DNA from: Neocallimastix lanati (nom. inval.)
Lineage: Eukaryota; Neocallimastigomycota; Neocallimastigomycetes; Neocallimastigales; Neocallimastigaceae
Direction of reading: 5' to 3'
Length of the DNA: 35,000 nucleotides
NCBI GenBank assembly: GCA_016946835.1
Contig: JACVTC010000124.1
Span: 430,001-465,000 of the forward strand
Under the pieces are notes generated by a model. It had not been told where the DNA came from. It ran no database searches and worked only from the letters and a program-made list of their open reading frames with translations. Each line of letters starts with the position of its first letter. Positions within the stretch are counted from its first letter, which is position 1. Shown here piece by piece: positions 1-17,584 of the stretch. A program made the translations under genes and the position numbers.

Positions 1-916
1 TTAAGAAATAATTCAGAATTTAATTCTTAAAAAAAAAAAAAAAAAAAAAAAACGATTAACAAGACTAATATAATATGATATAATATAATATAATAAATTA
101 CCATAAAAGTATTAAAATATAGTTAATTATAAATATTCAATAATTAAAAAAAAAAAAAATCATTTAATATTAATATTGACAATATATTTAATATGTTATA
201 TAATAATAATATATTAAATATATTATAATGTATTTCATTAACAATTAAAAGGGAATACAAAGGATAAAGTATATATATATAAGCTTTATTAAATATATAT
301 TTAAATTTTTTTATTTTTTATTTTTTATTTTTTTTTTATTTTTTATATTTTTTTTTTTTTTTAAAAAAAAAAAAATTTTAACCTATATATATATACATAT
401 TTATTTTTTAATCATTTAAATTATTGTATATATCTATTATTACATTAATAATAATTATAATAATTTCTTTATTTTTATTTTTATATTTTATTTTTTTTTT
501 TTTTTTTTTTTTTTTTTTCCTTTTATTTTATTATTATTATTTTTTATTATTATTTTCTTTTTAAATTAATTAATAATTTATAAAATAATTAACAATACCT
601 TTTTTATATTTTTTTTGGTTAGTTAATCCTTATAAACAAATAAATAAAATAAATAAAATAAAATAAATAATTATATAAAACATAATTAAATAAAAATGAT
701 TAAATAAATAAATATAAATTATAATAATTATATATAATAATAAACAACACATTTTAAATAATTTTTTTTTTTTTTATTGCTTAATAATTATTTGCGAAAA
801 ATATTTTTATTATTTTTTTTATATATAAATGTATATATATTTTTTATTGATATGACTGAATGTAAATTTTTTTTTTTTTTAATTGAAGTATTTTCCAATT
901 AAATAAATATTAAATA

Positions 917-959
<43 letters not shown>

Positions 960-1110
960 GTCTTAATATCTTTAATTATTACTATAATATATAATTTATA
1001 TATAATTTTTATAATTTATCTTATTTAATATTTGATACGTTTTTTTTTTTTTTTTTTTTATTTATTTATTTAAGAAAAAAAAAATTATTAGATTAAAAAA
1101 TTAAAATAAT
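1..1110. other. AT-rich intergenic DNA downstream of NAA15
   Basis: Nearly pure A/T with long poly-A and poly-T runs and a short (TTA)n array near 918-958. I see no open reading frame with coding character and no RNA gene. It begins at the window edge and ends at the stop codon of the minus-strand NAA15 gene, so it should hold that gene's 3' untranslated region. No polyadenylation signal can be singled out because AATAAA-like words are everywhere in this composition. Confidence 0.7.
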
Positions 1111-4100
1111 TTAATTCTTAAAAAAAGTAGATAAATTGTAAATTGAGGCAAGTTTTGCCTTTAATTGTTCAGCAGCTTCATCCTTATTTAACTTCTTTAA
1201 TAAATTGTATAATTCAATAGAATTCTTTATATTTATTTATTTATAATAGATAAAATATATTATATATATAATAAAAAAAAAAAATAATAATAATAATAAT
1301 TAATATTATTTATTAGTTATTTTTTATCTTTTAATTATTTTTTGTTATAATTATTATTTATTTTATTTTATTTTTGATGTTACTAACTTCTAAAGTTCTT
1401 CCTTCTTCATATTTAGTATCAGTTATAGTATTAGCAACATCATTTAAGAAATCAACACTTTGTTCAAGAATTTCCTTAGATTCAGCGGCTATCATTAATA
1501 AGTATAATTTTAAATTTATTAAATTTTATAATAAAATTAAATATATAAATAATAAAAATATTAATACATTGAATATTTTAAATATTTTTGTATTACAAAA
1601 TACATAATCAATAATTTTATAAAAAAAAAAAAATTTTTTTTAAGTGAAAAAAAAAAAAAAAAAGAAAAAAGTTAAAACATACCTTTAATAATATGGTCTA
1701 TGGAATTTGCGTTTTTATAAAGAAAATTTTCATTGAATTTTGAGATATCATTGTTTTCAACAATCTTTGCTAATTCTTCTTCTATTATTTTTCTTGAAGT
1801 AGCATTGACAGTTTCCTTATCAGCATTGACTAAAATATTTTTATATTATTTATATTTATTTAACCATATTATATGAAAATTTCATATGAAAATCTAAAAA
1901 TTAACTAATTTTACTTACAGCTCTTAAAGAATTGAACAATATTCTTGTGAACTTCAGCATTATTATTATCAATAGTATATGACTTCTTTAATGATCTAAA
2001 GGCAAGTAAATATTTCTCTATCATTATTCAATTTAATAAATAATAATAATAACAGTAATAAAAATAACAAAAATAAATACATAAATAAATAAATAAATAA
2101 ATAAATATGAAAAATAAGTATATAAATATAAAATAAATATTAATTTTTATAACTTTTTTTTTAAAAAATAAAAAAGAAATAAAAATTTTAATACAAACTT
2201 TTAAGAGTGTAAACTTGAGTGGCAAGAATATGACTTTCAATTCTGTTTGGAGAGAATTCTAATAAAGTTTTAACGAATGGAATACAATCTTCTACATAAT
2301 CCTTAGAATCAAGTAATTTTTGACCATTTGGATCATCATCAACCTTCTTGTTTGGATCATCCTCTAAATATTATAAATTATTATAATTATAAGAATACAT
2401 GAATATCATTTATTTTATTTTTCATTTTTTTTTTTTTTAAAAAAAAAATAATAAATAAAAAATCAAGATAATCAAATATAAAATAAACGAATAATATTTT
2501 ACTTCTTTGGTTTTGATTTTGTTCATTTTGAGCTTGATTCTTTAATTGAGCTTTACGGGCCTTTCTTATTGCTTTCTTTCTTTCGGATGGTGATAAATTG
2601 GCTATTTTATTTTTATTAAAAAATTAATATCATATTAATTTATGATTTTAATTTTAATCAAAATAAATAATAACATTTATTATTATTATTATTATTATTA
2701 TTATAAAAATTTTTTACATACCAAATTTTTCATTTTCAATTTCTTCCTTAGTCTTTCTTGGTTGACTGTTAAGTTTAAGGTATAACTATGTAATTTAAAT
2801 AAAATTTAATAAATATATATTAATATAATATTTAATTTATATCTTAAATAAATAAATAAATAAATAAATAAAAAATTACCTTAACGAGAGCAACAGCAGC
2901 CTTGAAATAGAATGGATGGCTTCTTAATTTATCTTCATAACGTAAAAGACTAATTTTATTATTATAATATATTATAATAATAATTAATATTTTAATTATA
3001 TTATTTAGTTAATACTATTTTCTGATTAAAATTATTTATTAATATAATTTTTTAAACAATTATATTTTTATAAATAATATTACTCAATGTAGGCACGGAA
3101 GGATGATTTTCTTAAACAATAAATATGGAAATCAAATTGATCATCGTATATATCCTTAAAGTGCTATTATATATAATCATTTATATATTATAATAAAATT
3201 ATTATATATTATTTATTTAGTTTTTCTTTTTTTCTTTTTTCCTTGTTTTTCTTTGTTTTATTTTAATAAATTTACTATAGATTAATAATATATTTAATTT
3301 GATTTAATACATACAGTATTAATTTGGTGAAGTAACTTTAAAGCATGACCATTATCACCCTTGTTAGCATAAGCCATGGCTTTTTCATATTCATACCAGA
3401 TACATTGCATTTCCATTAAGTCATCAAGTGGTGTTGGAGAATCAGCCTTGGTAAATAATCCTGCAGTTTTTTCAGCTTCATCAATATTACCATTTCTTAA
3501 CATGTATTTAACACATTTTGAGTTGACAAATCTATCTTGTAAATCTAATTCTCTAGCATAATTCATAATATTCATGGCAGTTTCTAAATCACCAGCATGC
3601 TAATTTTTAAAAGATATATTTAAATAATATTTAAATAATTAACATTAATATTAATATTAAAATATCACTTATATGTATAATTATATATATATTAAATTAA
3701 GATAAATTTAATGGAACTTTTTTTTTTTTATATTTTTATTTTTATTTTTTTTTGTATTAATAAATACCTTATATATACGAGCTTTAAACATGTATGATTC
3801 AACTAAAGTTGGTGTATGTTCAATAGCCTTATTAATGTACTCTAAGGCTTTAGCGTAATTTTTCTTACTATCAAAGACCTTAGCAAGGAAAATTAAAACC
3901 CATAAGTAAGTAGTTGGACTTTGCTTTTGCTCTATAAAATTTACATTAGAAAAATAATATATATAAATAAATATTTAAAATTTTATGATTATGATAATGA
4001 TAATTGTATATTATATATTATTAAATAAATATTTTTTTATATTTACCATCACCATCGAATTTTCCATTCTTTTCTAATTGATCAAGATACTCAAGAGCAG

Positions 4101-4350
4101 AATTTTCGATAGCTTTAGCTTTTTCAGGATCAGCATAGATATCCTTCATACTAGTGAATAAAGATGGAACACACTTAATGAAATAAGTTTTAAGATAATT
4201 CTTAACTTCATTATTAAATTCTTCACCCTTTAAATATTTTAATGGAGTTCTCTGTAAAATTAATGACTTTGGATACTTTTCTAATAATTCTTTGTTAATT
4301 TCAAGAATCTTCTTTACATCATCTTCAGATGGATTTTCTAATTTTATTTA

Positions 4351-4381
<31 letters not shown>

Positions 4382-6009
4382 TATATATAAATTATTATTA
4401 TTATTTTTTTTTTAATTTTATTATAATCACTCATAATATAAAAATTAAAATATAATACAATCCCAGTATTTTAAATTTTAATAATATACCTAAATTAATG
4501 TCATTGCATTTGAAAATATTTTGGAGATAACTGTCACAGTTGGAGTTTCTTTCGAATAATTGTTTGTAATATTTTTCTCCTTCATTTTTTTTTCCTAATT
4601 TAACATTAATACGAGCTAATTTATTTTTGAAAGAAAAACAAATTAAAAGCAAAAAAAGCAAACAAACAAACATAAAAAAAAAAAAAAAATTAATTATATA
4701 AATTTTATTAATGATTAAATATTTTATAATATTTATTTCAATTGATAATATTTATTATACCTCTAGCTTCCAATAAACTCTTTTTATCAACAATCTTATC
4801 TTCATATTCGTCAAGATGTTTTAAAGCACCTTCGAAATTACCACTTTCTTCCATAATTAAATTCTTGAAAAGAATCATTTCACTAACTTCATATTTAGTT
4901 TCAACTGGCTTTTCCTTTAAACTACTTTCGAAAGCTTCCAAAATCTTAAGAGCAGAATCGTATTGTTTAAGAAGGAAGTAAGAGAATGCTAAACCAATCC
5001 AAAATTGTTTATAATTTGGTCTTAAATTGACAAGTTGACTTTCAGTTTCCTTTTAATTAAATAAATAAATAACAATAATAATATTAATAATAATCAAATT
5101 TAATATGAATATATATTTCTTTTTAATTTTAATTAAAAAATATATATTCAATAATAATTACTGCAAGTGCTTCATAATTTCTTAATTGAATTTGGAGGTT
5201 AGCTAAATCTCTAACAATTTGAATATTGTCCTACAAATTTTTTAATAAATAATTATTTCAATACATATAATCATTATATTTTTATTTCATATTTTATTAT
5301 TTATTAAATTTAACATTAATAAATATATATATATATATAAAAATACTTTGTCTATTCTTAAAGCCATAGTGTAGCATTTAATAGCTTCTTCGTAGTTCTT
5401 GTCAAGACGATGAACAAGACCATATACATGCCAGCCTAATTTAAAAAAAAAATATTTACATATATTTATTTAATCATTATTTAACTCAAATGTATCATTA
5501 TAAAATATATAAATATTTTAATGATAATAGAGAGTATTAAAACTTTCTTACAAATATAGCTTCTGATATTATTTTTAACACCACGCTTAACTTCTTCATG
5601 ACCTTCTTCTTTTCTACCAAGATTACAAAGGAATAAACCTTTAAGAGCTAAGGTTTCTATTATTTTTTAAATAGAATAAAGAATTATAAATTATAAAATA
5701 TTACCACCCATTATATGTTTTTTTAAAAAAAAAAAAAAAAACATCAACTTATTTAAATAAATAAAATATTTATTTAGTACCTCCATGTTCTGGATTTTTT
5801 CTTAAAATTTGTTCAGTGGCCTTAAGACCCTTTTTATATTGCTTAATTTCATAAAAACGCTATTTTATATAAAATATAAATTTATTAATATTTATTAATC
5901 GCACATATTTTTTTTTAACGGTTACTAAAAAAAAATAATAATTGATAATTACTAAAGCAGATTTGAATAATGAATTCTCTTTTGATTGTAATTTATTGAT
6001 ATCAGTCAT
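1111..6009 (-). CDS. NAA15: N-alpha-acetyltransferase 15, NatA auxiliary subunit (19 exons, complete)
   Basis: Known role: TPR-repeat auxiliary subunit that anchors the catalytic subunit NAA10 of N-terminal acetyltransferase A to the ribosome. Exons, 5' to 3' on minus: 6009-5953, 5859-5781, 5656-5552, 5435-5347, 5230-5162, 5049-4761, 4615-4490, 4337-4047, 3931-3768, 3599-3315, 3163-3084, 2949-2880, 2785-2722, 2601-2503, 2363-2199, 2017-1919, 1829-1683, 1488-1388, 1224-1111. All 18 introns are GT-AG, 89-194 bp, and the frame stays open through 2493 nt (830 residues; human about 866, yeast about 854). Family matches: [10 protein letters not shown] at the N-terminus, a CWHVYGL segment (residue 80 on), [13 protein letters not shown] and [13 protein letters not shown] around residues 435-485, HPFYFKAA near 555, a Lys/Arg-rich helix (about 590-622) where the family has its basic segment, and a [10 protein letters not shown]-like C-terminal motif. 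The start is the ATG before [11 protein letters not shown]. The weakest joins are exon 15's GTTTGT donor, exon 18's GTTAGT donor and the AAG acceptor of the last exon. Confidence 0.93.
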
Positions 6010-11055
<5,046 letters not shown>

Positions 11056-11068
11056 GTTCTATTTTTAA

Positions 11069-11106
<38 letters not shown>

Positions 11107-11381
11107 ATTTCAAAATTTATATGGACTCTCGAATACTAAATATTGATGTTTTATTTTAATATATTAATATTCTTATAAATAATATATACTTAAAAGCTAA
11201 AATATAATAAATTTTATGTTTTGTAAAATAAATAAATTATAAATAAATATAAATTATAATATATAATTTATAACTTTATTATTATTGCAATTTTAGAATC
11301 TTTGTTATTAAAATTGTTTTTTATATTTTTTTTACTGGTATAACTTTTATTATTATTAGTCAATATTTATGAAATAAAAAT

Positions 11382-11431
<50 letters not shown>

Positions 11432-12103
11432 TTTTTTTTGAAGTCTTTAAACTATTATTAATATCACTTTAATATTGTGAAAAAAAAAAAAAAAAAAAAA
11501 TAAAATGAAATTTCTAATTTTAAAGAAATATTGTATTTACAAATTTTTGGATTAATTGTAAATATGGTTTTATATTCTTTTAGAAAATAAAATACTTTTT
11601 AATTTAAATACATACACATAATATACTTTTAGAAATAAATTTTATTTATAGTGGAATTATTCATGGTGCTTCTGTACTTCTTTTATATTTAAAATATATA
11701 TATATATATATACTAATAATAAAAAATAATTGAAATTAGCTATTAAATTATTCTACGAAAAGTTTATCATTAATTAAAAATTAATATATATATTATATTT
11801 TGAAAACTTAAAATATATTAATATTATAAATTAAATAGAATATATTTTATAAAAATATATTTCATTTTACTAAATATTTATTTAAATTATATTAAATAAA
11901 AAATTAAATTAAGATGATATAATTTAAAAAATAATAATAATCATAATAATAAAAATAAAAATAAAAAAAGACCATAATTATTAATATTTAAATTTTTTTA
12001 TTAAAAAGATAGTCCCTATCCTCTCAATTTTTTACTAATTATTATTTTATGTTTTATAAATATATTATATTTAATAATAACTTATAATAATAAATATATA
12101 CAT

Positions 12104-12157
<54 letters not shown>

Positions 12158-12699
12158 TCATTAAAAATCATGATATTTTATTAATAATATTATAAAATTT
12201 TTTTTTTTCTATTTCTATTCTATTTCTATTTTATTATAATAAGCTCGAGAAAGAAAAAAAAATTTTTAAATTTTCATATGATTTTTATTTTTTAAATTAC
12301 ATTTACAATTTGTAATAAATTAAAGTATATTAATTATAGCATGATCTTATTAATTTTAAAATTTTATATATTAACGTTTTTTTTTGTTTTTTTTTTTTTT
12401 TTTGTAAATAATTAGAAAAAAGATAATTCTATTATTAATAATATATTATGCATTCATTAAAAATTTCTGTAGTTTAATATAGTTATAAATTTAATTATAT
12501 TAATATGATAAGCACAACATATTGAAATATAAAGAATTATATCATTTATAAAAAAAAAAAAAAAAAAAAAAAAGAATACTATTGAATAGATTACAAATTA
12601 TAATTTCATCCTAAAATGTTTGTGAAACTTTTTTAAATGTATATAAAAATATATATATAATATACATTTTTTTTTAAGTTTATCAATAAAAATATTCAC

Positions 12700-12730
<31 letters not shown>

Positions 12731-12740
12731 AAAATGAGCA
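11056..12740. other. AT-rich intergenic DNA upstream of the acyl-CoA synthetase
   Basis: Holds poly-A runs (11075-11104, 11480-11500, 12549-12573), a (TA)n run followed by poly-T near 11390-11440, and an (ATTT)n stretch near 12110-12153. No reading frame with coding character is present on either strand. The 200 bases next to 11055 should include the synthetase promoter; nothing specific can be pointed out in such biased DNA. Confidence 0.65.
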
Positions 12741-12750
12741 TATAATATAG
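12741..12750 (+). promoter_or_regulatory. TATA-like element upstream of the GC-richer block
   Basis: A TATAATATAG stretch lies about 30-40 bases upstream of the sharp composition change at 12781, the spacing expected for a TATA box of a Pol II or type 3 Pol III gene. In DNA this AT-rich such a word is cheap, so this is weak support. Confidence 0.25.
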
Positions 12751-12780
12751 AAAAAAAAAATCAAATATCATTTTTTTCTT

Positions 12781-13228
12781 TAGACTGAGATTAATGAAAG
12801 GGGAATAGGGCCTCCACTATCTCCCTTAAACGTTTCATACACTCATTGGGTTTTTTTGTCATATAGTTAGGAGTCGACTAGGACTTCTATCAAGGCAAAG
12901 CTAATATGAAAGACGCCGCTTTATACTTTATACGACCGGCTTCTTTTCAGTGATTTCTTGAACCATCATTGAGGGAGAAACAACTCCATTAATCCACTCA
13001 CAGGGTGAGTGCTCTCAGCACTAACAATTACATAGTTTAGCAACAGGAATACTTACCATGGTAAGAGAACACCAAATTCATCTATAAAGAAAAACATCTT
13101 GGGAGGATGAAAATTACCCTATAAAAGGCAAGAGGTGGTCACAGGGTCGATCCAGAAACCTTATGTCTGTTAATCCCAAGTACTAACCACCAGTATAAAA
13201 ACTGAGAAGACTGGTGAAACATTTACTT
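12781..13228 (+). ncRNA. Candidate structured non-coding RNA gene (unidentified)
   Basis: A 450-bp island of roughly 40% GC with sharp edges, set in DNA of about 10% GC. All frames on both strands are broken by several stops, so it is not a coding exon. It is rich in perfect hairpins: CACTCAC/GTGAGTG with a 3-base loop (12995-13011), AGTGCT/AGCACT (13008-13022), CTTACCATGGTAAG (13052-13065), TTCATC/GATGAA (13078-13111) and CACCAGT/ACTGGTG (13188-13216). A T-rich stop-like stretch follows (13226-13231). GGGTCGATCC at 13144-13153 resembles a Pol III B-box with one base missing. I compared it from memory with U1-U6, U3, RNase P, RNase MRP, SRP and telomerase RNA hallmarks and found no convincing match. 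Strand is inferred from the upstream TATA-like and downstream T-rich signals. It could instead be a SINE or another repeat. Confidence 0.4.
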
Positions 13229-14358
13229 TTTAGTAGGCTTTATTATAAATTCTTTAATAAAAATAAAAATAAAAAGAAAATAGAAAAGTATATATTTAAC
13301 TTTAAACATTATTTAATAAAAATCAATTTCCAAAAATTTATTTGGGGTATATCAATAATTACAATTTTCTACATTATCATCTACTTGTTTTATATAAATT
13401 TATTATTTATTATCTATATATTTATTTATTTATTATTTATTATTTATTATTTAATTATTTAATTACTATTATTATTACTATTATTTAATTATTATGCTAT
13501 ATGGGGAAGACCAAAGTCTATAAAAAAAAAATATTTAATTATTATGTTTATTATTTAATTTTATTATTATTATTTATTAATAATTATGATAATTTATTAT
13601 TTTAATTTAATTATAATTTATTATTTATTATTTAATTATTATTATTACTATTATTTAATTATTTAATTATTATTATTATTACTATTTTTTAATTATTACT
13701 ATTAATCTATTAATATTACTACTATTATTTATTTTTTATTATTTAATTATTTAATTATTTAATTACTATTATTATAACTATTATTTAATTATTATGCATA
13801 CTATTATTAAGTTATTTATTTACACATATTATTAAATTTTATTTCATTATAATTTTTTTTTTATTACTATTATTTATTACTTCTAATTTATTATTTTAAT
13901 TACACTTTAGTTTTTATTTAATCTATATTTTTTTTGTTTATTTATTTATTTTTAAAGACCAATATTTATTCATAAATGGTTAATCCATTTTATATATGAT
14001 ATATATATTAATATATGTAGTAACATATAATAATTATTAAATATTAAATTTTTATCTTTTTGATAATAATTATTTCATTTTATTTTATTTCAATATGTAT
14101 TAAATTAATTATAATAATTATAATACTTTAATTCATATAAAATTTATATAGTTCTATATATTAGAATATATAATTAATATATTACCTAAAATAAATTGAA
14201 TTATTTATATTAGAAATAGAAGACTCTTTTGTAAAATTTTAGGAATTAGAATTATTTTATTTGTACGAATATTATAATTTTATTAATAAAACAACCATTA
14301 TATAAAAAAACCCACAGCTTATAAATTATTGCACATAAAAGTCCCTCATATCGAATGT
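13229..14358. repeat. ATTA-rich low-complexity region left of the Mutator-like element
   Basis: Built from imprecise repeats of ATTATTTAATT and TTATTACTATT words. The stretch 13741-13860, including a segment reading ACTATTATTAAGTTATTT followed by ACACATATTATTAAATTTTA, reappears at about 20100-20205 on the other side of the element. A short open frame at 13214-13462 spans the edge of the GC-richer block and has only low-complexity composition. No gene is supported. Confidence 0.6.
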
Positions 14359-14378
14359 GGTGCATTTCGCCAATTTTT
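14359..14378 (+). repeat. Putative left terminal inverted repeat of the MULE
   Basis: GGTGCATTTCGCCAATTTTT pairs imperfectly with the right edge at 19771-19788. The CGCC core is rare in this AT-rich window, which makes the match less likely to be chance. Confidence 0.4.
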
Positions 14379-14552
14379 ATAATATAAATTTTCAATACGC
14401 CATTTATTTTTAATGGCTTGTAAAATTTTTTGTTAACGCCATAAAAAATTTTAATACAATTATATGTAAAAAAAATAAATGTATGAATAAATAAATAAAT
14501 AAAGAATGTAATAAGTATATAAAATAAAATAAAATAAATATTGAATGTAATA

Positions 14553-17500
14553 ATTTATTTTATTTTATTTTATTTTATTTTATTTTATTTTATTTTATTT
14601 TATTTTATTCAATCTGTACTTTATATTCATATTTCAACTATTTATTTTATTTTATTTTATTTTATTTTATTTTATTTTATTTTATTTTATTTTATTTTAT
14701 TTTATTTTATTTTATTTTATTTTATTTTATTTTATTTTATTTTATTTTATTTTATTTTATTTTATTTTATTTTATTTTATTTTATTTTATTTTATTTTAT
14801 TTTATTTTATTTTATTTTATTTTATTTTATTTTATTTTATTTTATTTTATTTTATTTTATTTTATTTTATTTTATTTTATTTTATTTTATTTTATTTTAT
14901 TTTATTTTATTTTATTTTATTTTATTTTATTTTATTTTATTTTATTTTATTTTATTTTATTTTATTTTATTCAATCTGTACTTTATATTAAATATTCTAC
15001 TATTTATTTTATTTTATTTTATTTTATTTTATTTTATTTTATTTTATTTTATTTTATTTTATTTTATTTTATTCAATCTGTACTTTATATTCATATTTCA
15101 ACTATTTATTTTATTTTATTTTATTTTATTCAATCTGTACTTTATATTAAATATTCTACTATTTATTTTATTTTATTTTATTTTATTTTATTTTATTTTA
15201 TTTTATTTTATTTTATTCAATCTGTACTTTATATTAAATATTCTACTATTTATTTTATTTTATTTTATTTTATTTTATTCAATCTGTACTTTATATTCAT
15301 ATTTCAACTATTTATTTTATTTTATTTTATTTATTTTATTTTATTTTATTTTATTTTATTCAATCTGTACTTTATATTAAATATTCTACTATTTATTTTA
15401 TTTTATTTTATTTTATTTTATTCAATCTGTACTTTATATTCATATTTCAACTATTTATTTTATTTTATTTTATTTTATTTTATTTTATTCAATCTGTACT
15501 TTATATTAAATATTCTACTATTTATTTTATTTTATTTTATTTTATTTTATTTTATTTTATTTTATTCAATCTGTACTTTATATTCATATTTCAACTATTT
15601 ATTTTATTTTATTTTATTTTATTCAATCTGTACTTTATATTCATATTTCAACTATTTATTTTATTTTATTTTATTTTATTCAATCTGTACTTTATATTAA
15701 ATATTCTACTATTTATTTTATTTTATTTTATTTTATTTTATTTTATTCAATCTGTACTTTATATTAAATATTCTACTATTTATTTTATTTTATTTTATTT
15801 TATTTTATTCAATCTGTACTTTATATTCATATTTCAACTATTTATTTTATTTTATTTTATTTTATTCAATCTGTACTTTATATTAAATATTCTACTATTT
15901 ATTTTATTTTATTTTATTTTATTTTATTTTATTTTATTTTATTTTATTTTATTTTATTTTATTTTATTCAATCTGTACTTTATATTAAATATTCTACTAT
16001 TTATTTTATTTTATTTTATTTTATTTTATTCAATCTGTACTTTATATTCATATTTCAACTATTTATTTTATTTTATTTTATTTATTTTATTTTATTTTAT
16101 TTTATTTTATTCAATCTGTACTTTATATTAAATATTCTACTATTTATTTTATTTTATTTTATTTTATTTTATTTTATTCAATCTGTACTTTATATTCATA
16201 TTTCAACTATTTATTTTATTTTATTTTATTTTATTTTATTTTATTCAATCTGTACTTTATATTAAATATTCTACTATTTATTTTATTTTATTTTATTTTA
16301 TTTTATTTTATTTTATTTTATTTTATTTTATTTTATTTTATTCAATCTGTACTTTATATTCATATTTCAACTATTTATTTTATTTTATTTTATTTTATTC
16401 AATCTGTACTTTATATTAAATATTCTACTATTTATTTTATTTTATTTTATTTTATTTTATTTTATTCAATCTGTACTTTATATTAAATATTCTACTATTT
16501 ATTTTATTTTATTTTATTTTATTTTATTCAATCTGTACTTTATATTCATATTTCAACTATTTATTTTATTTTATTTTATTTATTTTATTTTATTTTATTC
16601 AATCTGTACTTTATATTAAATATTCTACTATTTATTTTATTTTATTTTATTTTATTTTATTTTATTTTATTTTATTTTATTTTATTTTATTTTATTTTAT
16701 TTTATTATATTATATTTTATTTTATTTTATTTTATTTTATTTTATTTTATTTTATTTTATTTTATTTTATTTTATTTTATTTTATTTTATTTTATTTTAT
16801 TTTATTTTATTTTATTTTATTCAATCTGTACTTTATATTAAATATTCTACTATTTATTTTATTTTATTTTATTTTATTTTATTTTATTTTATTTTATTTT
16901 ATTTTATTTTATTTTATTTTATTTTATTTTATTTTATTTTATTTTATTTTATTTTATTTTATTTTATTTTATTTTATTCAATCTGTACTTTATATTCATA
17001 TTTCAACTATTTATTTTATTTTATTTTATTTTATTTTATTTTATTCAATCTGTACTTTATATTAAATATTCTACTATTTATTTTATTTTATTTTATTTTA
17101 TTTTATTTTATCATTTTGTGAAATTTATTGTAATTAAAATGTAATTTTTATATTCTACTATTTATTTTATTTTATTAAATCTATACTTTATATTCAAATT
17201 TCTACTATTTATTTTATTTTATTTTATTTTATTTTATTCAATCTGTACTTTATATTTAATATTCTACTATTTATTTTATTTTATTTTATTTTATTTTATT
17301 CAATCTGTACTTTATATCTAATATTTTACTATTTATTTTATTTTATTTTATTTTATTTTATTCAATCTGTACTTTATATCTAATATTTTACTATTTATTT
17401 TATTTTATTTTATTTTATTCAATCTGTACTTTATATCTAATATTTTACTATTTATTTTATTTTATTTTATTTTATTCAATCTGTACTTTATATCTAATAT

Positions 17501-17575
17501 TTTACTATTTATTTTATTTTATTTTATTCAATCTGTACTTTATATTTAATATTCTACTATTTATTTTATTTTATT
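14553..17575 (+). repeat. Composite (TTTTA)n satellite with an interspersed CAATCTGTAC spacer unit
   Basis: About 3.0 kb of pentanucleotide TTTTA runs broken by a conserved spacer of about 35 bases that begins CAATCTGTACTTTATAT and ends CTATTTA. I count 34 spacers with an intact CAATCTGTAC plus one degenerate copy near 17167. There are three types by the middle segment: A (TTAAATATTCTAC, 16 copies), B (TTCATATTTCAAC, 12 copies) and C (TTTAATATTCTAC or TCTAATATTTTAC, 6 copies, all after 17220). A and B are interleaved mostly as BA or BAA. A single TTTA slip within the pentamer run recurs after three different B copies (near 15330, 16080 and 16580), which suggests block duplication. Long pure runs lie at 14642-14970, 16636-16820 and 16856-16978. 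A non-repeat patch at 17112-17160 separates type C from the rest. Confidence 0.95.
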
Positions 17576-17584
17576 AAAAAATAT

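Noticed and set aside
12781-12840. GDSGGP (trypsin active-site motif) on the minus strand of the GC-richer block
   Set aside because: The surrounding frame has several stops and no other protease landmark, so the six residues are coincidence.
12781-13228. Telomerase RNA or U1 snRNA identity for the block
   Set aside because: No template complementary to TTAGGG repeats and no U1 stem-loop I or Sm signature found; the short matching words alone are not enough.
14359-14378. Target-site duplication for the MULE
   Set aside because: The flanks (left ...CATATCGAATGT, right TCCCCTATTATT...) share no convincing 8-11 bp direct repeat.
14541-15380. 279-residue open frame of repeated ILFYF
   Set aside because: A shadow of the TTTTA pentamer array: five bases read as a 15-base codon cycle with no stop. 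No start context and no non-repeat content.
14553-17575. CRISPR-like array (regularly spaced conserved unit)
   Set aside because: The unit is interspersed with pure pentamer repeats, not unique spacers, and the host is a eukaryote.
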